Shown here: positions 1 to 8,669 of the stretch, in pieces
How the letters are laid out: each line of letters opens with the position of its first letter
Position numbering within the stretch: the stretch's first letter is position 1
Assembly: GCA_963634745.1 (NCBI GenBank)
Contig: CAVHCX010000009.1
Coordinates: forward strand, 1-64,000
Source of the DNA: CAKRJP01 sp963634745
GTDB taxonomy: Bacteria; Bacillota; Clostridia; Lachnospirales; Lachnospiraceae
Reading direction: 5' to 3'
DNA: 64,000 nt
Notes under the pieces: generated by a model
Databases searched by the model: none
Told to the model about the DNA's origin: nothing
The model's input: the letters and a program-made list of their open reading frames with translations, nothing else
Translations under genes and position numbers: made by a program

Positions 1-61
1 CCGTGACGGAACCATCATGGACGTGGTAAGAGAAGTAAAGGAATTTGAATTTGCTGAATAA
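1..61 (+). CDS. C-terminal fragment of upstream gene, possibly citrate lyase alpha subunit
   Basis: Only the last 19 codons are in the window. Reading from base 2 the end is RDGTIMDVVREVKEFEFAE and then TAA at 59-61. An R-D-G-T-x-x-D-V-V-R motif at the extreme C-terminus resembles what I remember of citrate lyase alpha/citrate CoA-transferase (CitF), but other CoA-transferase families could end similarly. The aconitase-family gene 170 bases downstream would fit a citrate locus. The fragment is too short for a firm call. Confidence 0.4.
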   Translation, partial: RDGTIMDVVREVKEFEFAE

Positions 62-65
62 TAAC

Positions 66-112
66 ATACATGTATACAATTAAAATAATATTTTAATATA
101 CATGTATACAAT
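66..112. promoter_or_regulatory. Two direct copies of ATACATGTATACAAT flanking an AT palindrome (candidate operator)
   Basis: The 15-base unit ATACATGTATACAAT occurs at 66-80 and identically at 98-112. The start-to-start distance is 32 bases, about three helical turns. Between them lies a perfect 9-1-9 palindrome, ATTAAAATA-A-TATTTTAAT (79-97). Each copy contains TGTATACA, the kind of core seen in FadR-type GntR operators. The second copy runs into the probable -35 region of the hydratase promoter, so it is a natural place for a regulator to act. Which protein binds is unknown; no GntR gene is in the window. Confidence 0.55.
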
Positions 113-133
113 CTTGGAGAAATAGGTTATAAT
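105..133 (+). promoter_or_regulatory. Probable promoter of the hydratase gene
   Basis: A perfect -10 TATAAT lies at 128-133. The hexamer 17 bases upstream is TATACA (105-110), a weak -35 inside the second copy of the direct repeat. A poor -35 overlapped by a repeated site suggests regulated, perhaps activator-dependent, transcription. The leader to the start codon is about 95 bases. Confidence 0.55.
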
Positions 134-231
134 GGGGAGGAATCTTGTGGTGATCTGAAATCTTTCAGAGTCAGCTGGGAACCTTCCCCGGCATCCTAAT
201 TTTGACGAAAAGAGAAAAGGAGACAAAGAGA

Positions 232-2523
232 ATGGTTAAATTATATGACGGCGGTGCATATCTGGTAAATGGAACTACAATCGTGCCTGAGGAAGAAGCA
301 GCCCAGGTAGAAGCCCTTACCGGTAAGGCAGCCAACAAAGATGAAGCTGTAAAAGGTACCATGGCCTATGGAATTATGGAAGCTCATAATACCTCTGGAA
401 ATATGAAGAACCTGAAAATTAAATTTGACGCTATGGCATCCCATGATATTACCTTCGTAGGAGTTATCCAGACTGCCAAGGCTTCCGGAATGGAGAAGTT
501 CCCCCTTCCTTATGTACTTACAAACTGTCACAATACCTTATGTGCGGTAGGTGGAACCATTAATGAAGATGACCACATGTTCGGACTTTCCGCTGCAAAG
601 AAGTATGGCGGAATTTATGTACCACCTCACATTGCAGTTATTCATCAGTTTATGCGTGAAAAATTTGCAGGCTGTGGCAAGATGATCTTGGGATCTGACT
701 CTCATACCCGTTATGGTGCTTTAGGAACCATGGCAATCGGTGAAGGTGGCGGAGAGCTGGTTAAGCAGCTTCTGTGCGATACCTACGATGTGTCCCGTCC
801 GGAAGTTGTAGCCATCTACTTAGATGGAAAGCCGAATCCATGGATCGGACCTCAGGATGTGGCTTTGGCTATTATCGGAGCTGTATTTAAAAATGGATAT
901 GTAAAGAATAAAGTAATGGAATTTGTAGGACCCGGTGTCTCTACGATGACAACTGACTTTAGAAACGGTGTGGATGTAATGACCACAGAGACTACCTGTC
1001 TTTCTTCTATTTGGAGAACGGATGAGGATACCAAGAGCTTCCTTACCGTTCATGGAAGAGGAGAGGACTACAAGGAACTGAATCCGGCAGATGTTGCCTA
1101 CTATGACGGAGTCGTATATGTAGATCTTAGCAGCATCAAGCCAATGATCGCCCTGCCCTTCCATCCAAGTAACACCTATGAGATCGATGAGTTAAATGCA
1201 AACTTAAAGGATATCTTACAGGGAGTTGAGAAGGAAGCAGCTGAGATTTCTCAGGGAAGAGCAGCCTTCCATTTGATGGATAAGATTACCGATAAAGGCT
1301 TGCAGGTACAGCAGGCAGTCATCGCCGGATGTGCAGGTGGTAACTATACCAACGTAGTAGAAGCTGCCAATGCCCTTAGAGGAAAGACGACCGGAGACGG
1401 AGCCTTCTCCTTAGCTGTATATCCATCCTCACAGCCGGTATTTATCAACCTGACAAAACAAGGATATATCGCAGACCTTATGGAGGCCGGTGCTATTATT
1501 CGTACTGCTTTCTGCGGACCTTGCTTTGGAGCCGGAGATACTCCTTGTCATGATGGACTTAGTATCCGTCATACCACCAGAAACTTCCCTAACCGTGAAG
1601 GTTCTAAGCCGGGCAATGGACAGATGTCTGCAGTAGCTCTTATGGACGCTCGCTCCATCGCAGCTACAGCAGCCAATGGAGGAATTCTTACATCTGCAGA
1701 GACTCTGGATTGCTGGGGAGATGTACCGGAGTATACTTATGATGATACTTCTTATGCTAAGAGAGTATATTATGGATATGAGAAGGGCGATTCCGACAAG
1801 GAATTGGTATACGGACCAAACATTAAGGATTGGCCAAGCATGAGTGCCCTTACAGATAATATTCTTCTTAAGGTTTGTTCAAAGATCTTAGATCCGGTAA
1901 CAACCACAGATGAATTAATCCCATCCGGAGAGACTTCTTCTTATCGTTCCAACCCATTGGGACTTGCAGAATTTACCTTATCACGCCGTGATCCCGAGTA
2001 TGTCGGAAAGTCAAAGCTTGTAGATAAGATCGAGAAGGCAAGAGTAGCCGGCAAGTCTCTTGTGGAAGCAGAACCGGAGCTTCAAAAGATTTTTGATCAG
2101 ATCCATACGATTGCCGGACAGGAAAATGTAGTTCCTGAAGAGACAGAAGTTGGAAGTATGATCTATGCAGTAAAACCAGGAGACGGTTCTGCCAGAGAGC
2201 AGGCAGCAAGCTGCCAGAGAGTCATTGGCGGACTTGCCAACATTACAAAGGAATATGCAACCAAGCGTTATCGTTCCAATGTAATGAACTGGGGTATGAT
2301 TCCCTTCCAGATGACAGCAGATCCGGAATTTGAAGTAGGAGATTATATCTATGTTCCGAATATCCGTGCTGCCTTTGACACAGATATGAAAGATATTAAG
2401 GCTTATGTCATTGGAGATACGATCAAAGAGATTTCTCTTTATATTGCAGATATGACAGAGGACGAGAAAAAGATCGTTAAGGCCGGCTGCCTAATCAACT
2501 ATAACCGTAACCGTAACAAATAA
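232..2523 (+). CDS. Aconitase-family [4Fe-4S] hydratase
   Basis: This 763-residue cytoplasmic hydro-lyase belongs to the aconitase/isopropylmalate isomerase superfamily. The three cluster cysteines are visible as C367 (GCAGGNYTN, replacing the usual SCTN motif) and C428/C431 (FCGPCFG). The C-terminal GSAREQ motif (S653, R655) matches the catalytic serine and substrate arginine of aconitase. GSDSHTRYGALGT at about residue 160 is also typical. The ATG at 232 is chosen because AAAAGGAGA precedes it; a TTG at 202 extends the frame but has no ribosome site. The length and divergent SCTN motif are closer to the uncharacterised YbhJ-type hydratases than to AcnA, so the substrate is not assigned. It follows a possible citF end and precedes a glycyl-radical locus and a carboxylate permease. 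Confidence 0.85.
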   Translation: MVKLYDGGAYLVNGTTIVPEEEAAQVEALTGKAANKDEAVKGTMAYGIMEAHNTSGNMKNLKIKFDAMASHDITFVGVIQTAKASGMEKFPLPYVLTNCHNTLCAVGGTINEDDHMFGLSAAKKYGGIYVPPHIAVIHQFMREKFAGCGKMILGSDSHTRYGALGTMAIGEGGGELVKQLLCDTYDVSRPEVVAIYLDGKPNPWIGPQDVALAIIGAVFKNGYVKNKVMEFVGPGVSTMTTDFRNGVDVMTTETTCLSSIWRTDEDTKSFLTVHGRGEDYKELNPADVAYYDGVVYVDLSSIKPMIALPFHPSNTYEIDELNANLKDILQGVEKEAAEISQGRAAFHLMDKITDKGLQVQQAVIAGCAGGNYTNVVEAANALRGKTTGDGAFSLAVYPSSQPVFINLTKQGYIADLMEAGAIIRTAFCGPCFGAGDTPCHDGLSIRHTTRNFPNREGSKPGNGQMSAVALMDARSIAATAANGGILTSAETLDCWGDVPEYTYDDTSYAKRVYYGYEKGDSDKELVYGPNIKDWPSMSALTDNILLKVCSKILDPVTTTDELIPSGETSSYRSNPLGLAEFTLSRRDPEYVGKSKLVDKIEKARVAGKSLVEAEPELQKIFDQIHTIAGQENVVPEETEVGSMIYAVKPGDGSAREQAASCQRVIGGLANITKEYATKRYRSNVMNWGMIPFQMTADPEFEVGDYIYVPNIRAAFDTDMKDIKAYVIGDTIKEISLYIADMTEDEKKIVKAGCLINYNRNRNK

Positions 2524-2550
2524 TTAGATACACACTTCATCAACCTTATC

Positions 2551-2590
2551 AAAGGGACTTCCAAAAGCTTAGGCTTTGGAGGTCCCTTTT
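2551..2590 (+). terminator. Intrinsic terminator after the hydratase gene
   Basis: The arms AAAGGGACTTCCAAA and TTTGGAGGTCCCTTT form a 15-bp stem with one G-U pair, followed by a T run. It separates the hydratase from the glycyl-radical genes. The rest of 2524-2715 holds nothing else that I recognise. Confidence 0.85.
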
Positions 2591-2715
2591 CATGATTGGG
2601 GACATAGAGACTTGGGTCTGTACATTCTCCTACATTTCATGGCTTTACAAATAAGGGGAATGGTGCTAACATCAAGAACGATAGGATAAATACAAAAAAA
2701 GAATAGATTTTAATT

Positions 2716-2779
2716 CAAAGGGGAGTTAGAGACCAAGGCTTGATAAAGCCTTGACAAACTAAGTCCCCTTTGTTAATAT
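2716..2779 (+). promoter_or_regulatory. Consensus promoter embedded in a nested palindrome (glycyl-radical operon)
   Basis: The -35 TTGACA (2751-2756) and -10 TAATAT (2774-2779) are separated by exactly 17 bases. The -35 overlaps the right arm of an inner perfect palindrome, CAAGGCTT-GATA-AAGCCTTG (2734-2753). An outer pair, CAAAGGGGA (2716-2724) and TCCCCTTTG (2764-2772), encloses it and covers the spacer. This geometry suits a repressor or LysR-type operator. The LysR gene downstream of the operon is the obvious candidate partner, by inference only. Confidence 0.75.
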
Positions 2780-2844
2780 GTTTATAGACTAAAGTACAAA
2801 AATATAAATTACAAACTAGTTATCCTACCGAGAGGAGAATGAGC

Positions 2845-3753
2845 ATGGATTTGATTACAAATATCCAAAAGTATTCCATTCATGACGGAGACGGAATCAG
2901 AACCACTGTTTTTTTTAAGGGATGTCCCTTGAAGTGTGTTTGGTGTCACAATCCGGAGACCCAGCGGTTTGAGAAGGAACTTCAGTATGACAAGGAGAAG
3001 TGCCTAGGCTGTGGAGCCTGTGCCAAGGTCTGTCCCCAGGCTGCAATTACCATGGTGGAGGGCAAGCCTTTACTAGACAAATCGCTTTGTAACCTGTGTG
3101 GCAAGTGTGAAGTCTATTGCCCGGAGGGGATCAGAGAAAGAGTAGGCCAGGAATATCCTGTAAAGGCTCTGGTGAAGGAGATTATGAAGGACCGGATGTT
3201 CTATGAACAGTCCGGCGGCGGAGTGACTCTTTCCGGCGGGGAAGTCATGGCCATGTCCTCGGAGTATATAGTGGCGATTGCCAAGGAGCTTCAAAAAGAA
3301 GAGATTACATTAACCATAGATACCTGTGGATATGTTCCCTTCAAGAAGTTTGAGGCAATCTTACCCTATGTAAATACATTTTTATATGATGTGAAAGTTA
3401 TGGACCCGGAGCTTCATAAGAAATACATTGGCGTTGACAATCAGCTGATTTTAGAAAATCTGGTAAAGCTTTCAGAGGCAGGGGCAAGAATCTATATTCG
3501 AATTCCTACCGTGAAGGAAGTCAACGGCAATGAGAAGAATATGCTGGATACCATTCAGTTCCTGAAGGAGCATAATATTACTCCTGCGCAGGTCAATCTT
3601 CTGACCTACCATAATACAGGAAGCAGCAAGTATCCCAAGCTTGGTATGGAGTACCAGGGAAATGACTTACATGCACCTTCTAGCGAAGAGATGGAAGGTT
3701 TTGTGAAACTTTTTAAAGATGCAGGTTATTTAAATACCAAAATAGGAGGTTAG
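2845..3753 (+). CDS. Glycyl-radical enzyme activating enzyme (radical SAM)
   Basis: This 302-residue activase installs the glycyl radical on its partner by S-adenosylmethionine cleavage. The radical-SAM cluster motif is C27-x3-C31-x2-C34 (GCPLKCVWCHNPE). A ferredoxin-like insert carries two more [4Fe-4S] motifs: C53/C56/C59/C63 and C82/C85/C88/C92. TLSGGE and the N-terminal HDGDGIRTT are typical of PflA-like activases of the dehydratase type. An ATG at 2839 lies only one base from the AGGAG site, so the ATG at 2845 with 7-base spacing is preferred. The gene ends four bases before the glycyl-radical enzyme, whose ribosome site lies inside its last codons, so the two are co-translated. If the partner is HypD, this is HypE. 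Confidence 0.9.
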   Translation: MDLITNIQKYSIHDGDGIRTTVFFKGCPLKCVWCHNPETQRFEKELQYDKEKCLGCGACAKVCPQAAITMVEGKPLLDKSLCNLCGKCEVYCPEGIRERVGQEYPVKALVKEIMKDRMFYEQSGGGVTLSGGEVMAMSSEYIVAIAKELQKEEITLTIDTCGYVPFKKFEAILPYVNTFLYDVKVMDPELHKKYIGVDNQLILENLVKLSEAGARIYIRIPTVKEVNGNEKNMLDTIQFLKEHNITPAQVNLLTYHNTGSSKYPKLGMEYQGNDLHAPSSEEMEGFVKLFKDAGYLNTKIGG

Positions 3754-3757
3754 CACA

Positions 3758-6136
3758 ATGGCAGAAAAAAGAGGAATGAATGAAAGAATTCAAAAGTTGA
3801 GAGAAATCAGTGTAACTACACCTGTCCATATCGATATGGAGAGAGCCAGAATCGAGACTGAATTCTACAAGGAGAACGACGGAAAATATTCGGTTCCTGT
3901 TATGCGTTCTATGGTTCTTAAGGAGTATTTTTCAAGAAAGACCCTCTACTTAGGAGAGGGAGAATTGATCGTAGGTGAGAAGGGTAAGGATCCCCAGGCT
4001 TCTCCAACTTTCCCGGAACTTTGCTGTCACAGTGTGGAAGATATGACAGTTATGAGCGAGCGTGACTTGGTATCCTTCCATACCACAGAGGAAGATCGAA
4101 GAATTCAGGCAGAGGAGATTATCCCCTTCTGGAAGAATCGTAATATGAGAGTAAAGCTTTTGGATGCTATGACTCCGGAGTGGAATGACTGCTATTCTGC
4201 AGGTATGTTTACAGAATTCATGGAGCAGAGAGGTCCCGGACACACTTGCGGTGGCGAGCAGGTATTTACCACCGGTTACTTGGATTACAAGGCTAAGATC
4301 AAGAAGACCATGGATGAATTGGACTTCATGAATGATACAGAGGCCTATGATAAATTAGAAGAATTAAAGGCTATGGATATTTCCTGTGATGCAGTAATTA
4401 TCTTGGGACAAAGATATCACGATCTGGCTCTTGAGATGGCGGCTAAGGAAGCGGATCCGGTTCGTAAGGCAGAGTTAGAGCAGATCGCAGCCAACTTAGA
4501 GGTTGTTCCGGCTCACGCTCCACAGACCTATTGGCAGGCAATTCAGCTTTACTGGTTCACCCATTTGGCAGTTACTACAGAGTTGAATCCTTGGGATGCA
4601 TTTAGCCCGGGACGTTTGGACCAGCACCTGATTAAGTACTACAGAGCAGATGTGGAAGCCGGAATTTTGGACGATGAGAAGGCAAAAGAGCTTTTAGAGT
4701 GCCTGTGGGTAAAATTCTACAACCAGCCTGCGCCGGTTAAAGTTGGTATTACTCTGAAAGAAAGTGCTACCTATGTGGATTTTGCAAATATTAATACCGG
4801 TGGTGTAACTCCGGATGGAAAAGATGGTGTTAATGAGGTTAGTTACTTAATCCTTGACTGTATGGACGAGATGAAGCTGGTTCAGCCAAACTCTAACGTA
4901 ACCATCAGCAAGAAGACACCGGCTCGTTTCTTAAAGAGAGCATGCGAGATCTCCAGAAAGGGTTGGGGACAGCCTGCATTCTACAATACAGAAGCACAGA
5001 CTATGGAGCTTATCAATGCAGGAAAGTCCTTGGAGGATGCCCGCCGCGGCGGATCTTCCGGATGTGTTGAGACCGGAGCTTGGGGAAGCGAAGCTTATAT
5101 CCTTACAGGATATTTAAATATTCCAAAAGTATTCCAGTTAACTCTTTACAATGGCTATGATACCGTATCAGGAAAGCAATTGGGACTCCAGACCGGTTAT
5201 GCGAAAGATTTTGCAAACTATGAGGAATTATGGGATGCATTTACAAAGCAGTTAAAGTATTTTATCGATGTTAAGATCCGTGGTAACAATGTGATTGAGA
5301 AGCTTTATGCTGAGAATATGCCGGCACCTTGCCTTTCAGTTGTAACCAACGACTGTATCAGCAATGCCAAGGATTACAATGCCGGTGGTGCAAGATACAA
5401 CACCAATTACATTCAGGGTGTAGGTATCGGAACCGTAACTGACTGTATTACAGCTGTTAAGTACAATGTCTTTGATAAGAAGAACTTTACGATGGATGAG
5501 CTCCTTGAAGCTATGGATCATAACTTCGAAGGCTATGATGCGATTTATCGTATGGTTCATGACAGAACTCCAAAATATGGTAATGATGATGATTATGCAG
5601 ATGACATTATGCAGGATGTATTCAACCTCTATCATGATCTGATCACCGGACGTCCGACTATGAGAGGCGGTAAGTATGGTGTAGATATGCTTCCTACGAC
5701 CTGCCATGTATACTTCGGTGAGGTAATCGGTGCAACAGCCAACGGTAGAAAGGCAAATATCCCTGTATCAGAAGGTATTTCTCCTGAAAAATCAGCAGAT
5801 ACCAACGGACCGACAGCCGTTATTAAGTCTTGCTCTAAGATGGATCATCTGGCAACCGCAGGTACACTTTTGAACCAGAAGTTTACACCGGATGTAGTAG
5901 CAGGAGAGAAGGGACTGGATAATATGTCAAGTTTGATTCGCAGCTACTTTGCTATGGACGGACATCACATTCAGTTCAATGTTATCGACAAGCAGACCTT
6001 GATCGAGGCTCAGAAGCACCCGGATGATTACAGAGATCTGATTGTTCGAGTTGCGGGATATAGTGACTTCTTCCGTAACTTAAGTAAGCCTTTACAGGAT
6101 GAGATCATTAACCGTACCGAGCAGTCTTTCGGCTAA
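3758..6136 (+). CDS. hypD: Glycyl-radical enzyme, trans-4-hydroxy-L-proline dehydratase-like (HypD-like)
   Basis: This is an oxygen-sensitive glycyl-radical enzyme of 792 residues. The thiyl cysteine C436 and base E438 sit in GSSGCVETG, and the radical glycine G767 is in RVAGYSDFF near the C-terminus. The sequence closely resembles the Clostridioides difficile HypD I remember. The stretch KESATYVDFANINTGG and the Tyr after the CVE motif (LTGY) keep residues reported around the hydroxyproline site, with a numbering offset of about +2. HypD removes water from trans-4-hydroxyproline to give pyrroline-5-carboxylate, which ProC then reduces. No proC is adjacent; the neighbours are an aconitase-type hydratase and a carboxylate permease, so a different but related substrate is possible. 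The class (dehydratase-type glycyl-radical enzyme) is secure, the substrate less so. Confidence 0.75.
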   Translation: MAEKRGMNERIQKLREISVTTPVHIDMERARIETEFYKENDGKYSVPVMRSMVLKEYFSRKTLYLGEGELIVGEKGKDPQASPTFPELCCHSVEDMTVMSERDLVSFHTTEEDRRIQAEEIIPFWKNRNMRVKLLDAMTPEWNDCYSAGMFTEFMEQRGPGHTCGGEQVFTTGYLDYKAKIKKTMDELDFMNDTEAYDKLEELKAMDISCDAVIILGQRYHDLALEMAAKEADPVRKAELEQIAANLEVVPAHAPQTYWQAIQLYWFTHLAVTTELNPWDAFSPGRLDQHLIKYYRADVEAGILDDEKAKELLECLWVKFYNQPAPVKVGITLKESATYVDFANINTGGVTPDGKDGVNEVSYLILDCMDEMKLVQPNSNVTISKKTPARFLKRACEISRKGWGQPAFYNTEAQTMELINAGKSLEDARRGGSSGCVETGAWGSEAYILTGYLNIPKVFQLTLYNGYDTVSGKQLGLQTGYAKDFANYEELWDAFTKQLKYFIDVKIRGNNVIEKLYAENMPAPCLSVVTNDCISNAKDYNAGGARYNTNYIQGVGIGTVTDCITAVKYNVFDKKNFTMDELLEAMDHNFEGYDAIYRMVHDRTPKYGNDDDYADDIMQDVFNLYHDLITGRPTMRGGKYGVDMLPTTCHVYFGEVIGATANGRKANIPVSEGISPEKSADTNGPTAVIKSCSKMDHLATAGTLLNQKFTPDVVAGEKGLDNMSSLIRSYFAMDGHHIQFNVIDKQTLIEAQKHPDDYRDLIVRVAGYSDFFRNLSKPLQDEIINRTEQSFG

Positions 6137-6167
6137 AAATTTAATTTGTATATATAAGATCGCAGAT

Positions 6168-6206
6168 AAGGAGGGTCTGCCCATTTGGGGCAGGCTCCCC
6201 TTTTGT
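6168..6206 (+). terminator. Probable terminator after the glycyl-radical enzyme
   Basis: GGAGGGTCTGCCC and GGCAGGCTCCCC can pair around ATTTGG, with one bulge, followed by TTTT. It would limit read-through into the LysR gene. Confidence 0.65.
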
Positions 6207-6282
6207 ATTTGGAAAAACCTGCCGGGGAAGGAGGCCTTTAGGCCCTTGCCTGTTTGTATTTTGCGGAAAATAAGGAGCGTTT

Positions 6283-7191
6283 ATGGATAAAAATATAAAA
6301 TATATTTTGGAAGTTGCCCGCTGTGGAGGCATTACAAAGGCAGCGAATAAACTATATATGACACCTTCGGCTTTAAGCAGATTTGTCCAGGCCAGGGAGA
6401 AGGAGTTGAATGTCCTTTTATTTCATCGTGTGGGAAAGCGTTTTGTGCCCACAGAGGCAGGAGAGTACTATATTCGAAAATGTCAGGAAATCGAGCGCCT
6501 GCACCTGGAATTGAATCAGCAGATGCAATATTTTGCAAATATTGACAATAAGGTTATTCAAATCGGGGTCCAGCCTTCCTTTTCAACCCTCGTACTGGAT
6601 AAGGTCCTGCCTGAATTTCGAAATATTTATCCGGATATGAAAATTGTTCTTCAGGAATATTCCAATACGGAGCTTAAGGACATGCTTGGCAGGCAGAAGG
6701 TTGATGTATTTTTTTCTACAACAGACAAGAGGGATTCGGCCTATGAATATCACAGGGTGAAAACCTGTGAAACAGTAATGGCGGTGGAAAAAAATCATTT
6801 TTTACTGGGAAAAAGTGTAAAGAGGGAGGGCTTTCGCTATCCCTGGATTTCCCTGGAGGAATGCGCCAGGGAAGATAATGTTATGCTGCTTCCTGGTACT
6901 ACCTTTAGGCAGCAGGCAGATGAACTTTATGCCGGCCAACAGTTAAGTCCCAACATTGCCTATCAGATCAGTGGAACCCGGACGGGCCTGGCCTGTGTGG
7001 CTTGTAATCAGGCGGTTATGATTACCCTGGACCATATGATCTTTAATAGCCTTTTTGCAGACCGAATCCAGCCACTTTCTGTGGGAGAGGAGCCCCTGCA
7101 TACGGAATTAAATTTAGTTTTTATGAAGGATACCGTTTTTCGAAAGGAAATTCAGGACTTATATCAGATTATTTGTAACTATGTCAAATAA
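6283..7191 (+). CDS. LysR-family transcriptional regulator
   Basis: The 302 residues are usual for the family. The N-terminal winged helix-turn-helix (about residues 5-62) reads GGITKAANKLYMTPSALSR and then FHRVGKRFVPTEAG, the standard LysR pattern. The remainder is a periplasmic-binding-like effector domain. The start at 6283 has AAGGAG seven bases upstream. It lies in the same direction between the glycyl-radical enzyme and the permease, so it probably responds to the substrate or product and controls one or both flanking promoters. It is not possible to name the effector from sequence. Confidence 0.88.
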   Translation: MDKNIKYILEVARCGGITKAANKLYMTPSALSRFVQAREKELNVLLFHRVGKRFVPTEAGEYYIRKCQEIERLHLELNQQMQYFANIDNKVIQIGVQPSFSTLVLDKVLPEFRNIYPDMKIVLQEYSNTELKDMLGRQKVDVFFSTTDKRDSAYEYHRVKTCETVMAVEKNHFLLGKSVKREGFRYPWISLEECAREDNVMLLPGTTFRQQADELYAGQQLSPNIAYQISGTRTGLACVACNQAVMITLDHMIFNSLFADRIQPLSVGEEPLHTELNLVFMKDTVFRKEIQDLYQIICNYVK

Positions 7192-7304
7192 AAAATCTTT
7201 CGAAAAAGGAAAGATATCTTTAAAAAAGCGAAATGTACTTTGAATGGCTTCTACTATATGATTATTTTATTGTTAAGAAAAAAACACATTCAAAGGAGAA
7301 AGCT

Positions 7305-8579
7305 ATGACACCCTTACAAATTACTTTCGTGATCCTTCTGATCACCATCCTTGCCTTTGCTTCAGGGAGAATTCCCATTGCAGTGATTTCTTCGGGAATT
7401 ATTCTCTCTCTGATCATTACAGGTGTAAGGACACCGGAGGAAGCCCTAAGTGGATTCATTAATACAAATGTTGTTATGTTTGTGGCAATGTTTGTAATTG
7501 GGGCAGGACTTACAAAAACAAAATTAATTGATCATGCCCAAAATCTTGTAATTCGTTATAAAGATAATCCCCGTATGTTGATCCTTTTATCCTGCCTGGC
7601 ATCTGCCCTTCTTGCCTGCATAACAAATGCGACGGCGACAGCGGCGATTATGATTCCCCTCCTTGTAGGGATTGCCAATGATATCGGAACCAGCCGCAGC
7701 AAGCTTTTGTTTCCGGCTATGGCCTGTGCAAATGTTGCCACCTCTATGACCTTCCTAGGACAGGGAGCCAGCAATATGACATGGAATGACATAATGATGG
7801 AAGGGGGCGCTCCCAATGCCCTTCATGTGTGGGATTTTACAGTTGCCAGGATTCCCCTTCTTGCCATTGCCATTCTTTATATGGTTTTCATCGGTCACAA
7901 ATTGATGCCGGACATAGACAATAGTAAGTTCAATGACCATGAAGAAAATACAGAAAAAGCAAGCAAGTTGTCTCCAATCAAAGAAAAGCTGGCCTTGATC
8001 ATTGTGCTGGGAACCATTATCCTGATGCTTTTTGAGAACGTCATCGGCATTAAAATGTATTTAATTGCATGTATCGGGGCAGTGCTTTTGGTACTTTCCG
8101 GAGTCCTTTCTGAAAAAGAAGCCTTAAATTCCATTCATCAACCAACCATCTTCTTATTTGCAGGGGTGCTTTCTCTTTCAGACGCCATCAAAGTGACAGG
8201 AGCCGGAGACCTTGTAGCAGACTTGATGATCAAGGTCTTAGGAGATGCTGCAAATCCTTATATTATGATGACCGTATTTTTCATGGTTCCTTTCCTGCTG
8301 ACCCAGGTAATGTCAAACCTTGCAACACTGACAATATTTATTCCCCTGGTTACATCCGCTTGCCTTAAGATCGGTGTAGACCCAAGAGCTGCAGTTGTGG
8401 GAGTCCTCACAGCAAGCTGTATTTCCATCATGACCCCTATGGCAGCTCCTTGCCAGATTATGATTATGGAACCGGGAGGATATAGCTTTAAAGATTACCT
8501 GAAATGTGGAACGCCACTGGCACTTATTTTGGCGGCGGCTACGATCATATTAATGCCACTTATGTTTCCGTTCTACTAA
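7305..8579 (+). CDS. SLC13/ion-transporter-superfamily carboxylate permease
   Basis: This is an integral membrane protein of 424 residues with about 11-12 hydrophobic segments. ITNATATAAIMIPLL and LGQGASNMTWN in the first half, and the matching MSNLATLTIFIPL and TPMAAPCQIM in the second, are the inverted-repeat signature loops of the SLC13/CitMHS group. These usually carry citrate, succinate or other di/tricarboxylates with sodium or protons. The frame opens at 7233, but ATG 7305 has CAAAGGAGAAAGCT before it and starts directly at the first hydrophobic segment. Its place behind the glycyl-radical genes suggests that it imports the island's substrate. Amino-acid substrates cannot be excluded. 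Confidence 0.82.
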   Translation: MTPLQITFVILLITILAFASGRIPIAVISSGIILSLIITGVRTPEEALSGFINTNVVMFVAMFVIGAGLTKTKLIDHAQNLVIRYKDNPRMLILLSCLASALLACITNATATAAIMIPLLVGIANDIGTSRSKLLFPAMACANVATSMTFLGQGASNMTWNDIMMEGGAPNALHVWDFTVARIPLLAIAILYMVFIGHKLMPDIDNSKFNDHEENTEKASKLSPIKEKLALIIVLGTIILMLFENVIGIKMYLIACIGAVLLVLSGVLSEKEALNSIHQPTIFLFAGVLSLSDAIKVTGAGDLVADLMIKVLGDAANPYIMMTVFFMVPFLLTQVMSNLATLTIFIPLVTSACLKIGVDPRAAVVGVLTASCISIMTPMAAPCQIMIMEPGGYSFKDYLKCGTPLALILAAATIILMPLMFPFY

Positions 8580-8606
8580 ATTGATATATAAAAAAAACAT
8601 ATACAG

Positions 8607-8639
8607 CCCCCAGAGTTTGAAGCTCTGGGGGATTTTTTT
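8607..8639 (+). terminator. Intrinsic terminator after the permease
   Basis: A perfect 9-bp stem, CCCCCAGAG/CTCTGGGGG, with a 7-base loop is followed by A and seven T. It closes the metabolic island. Confidence 0.93.
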
Positions 8640-8655
8640 ATTTCATGGATTTTCT

Positions 8656-8669
8656 AGAACGAATGTTCG
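8656..8669. promoter_or_regulatory. LexA (SOS) box upstream of uvrB
   Basis: AGAACGAATGTTCG matches the Gram-positive SOS box CGAACRNRYGTTCG at 13 of 14 positions. A -10-like TATAAT follows at 8700-8705. This places uvrB, and probably uvrA, under LexA repression relieved by DNA damage. No lexA or recA is in the window. Confidence 0.85.

Noticed and set aside
61..133. AT-rich repeated region considered as a replication origin or iteron
   Set aside because: There are only two copies, they abut a promoter, and no DnaA boxes or replication genes are near.
5336..5707. Minus-strand 123-codon frame within the glycyl-radical enzyme
   Set aside because: Overlaps the conserved C-terminal half of the enzyme; no independent support.
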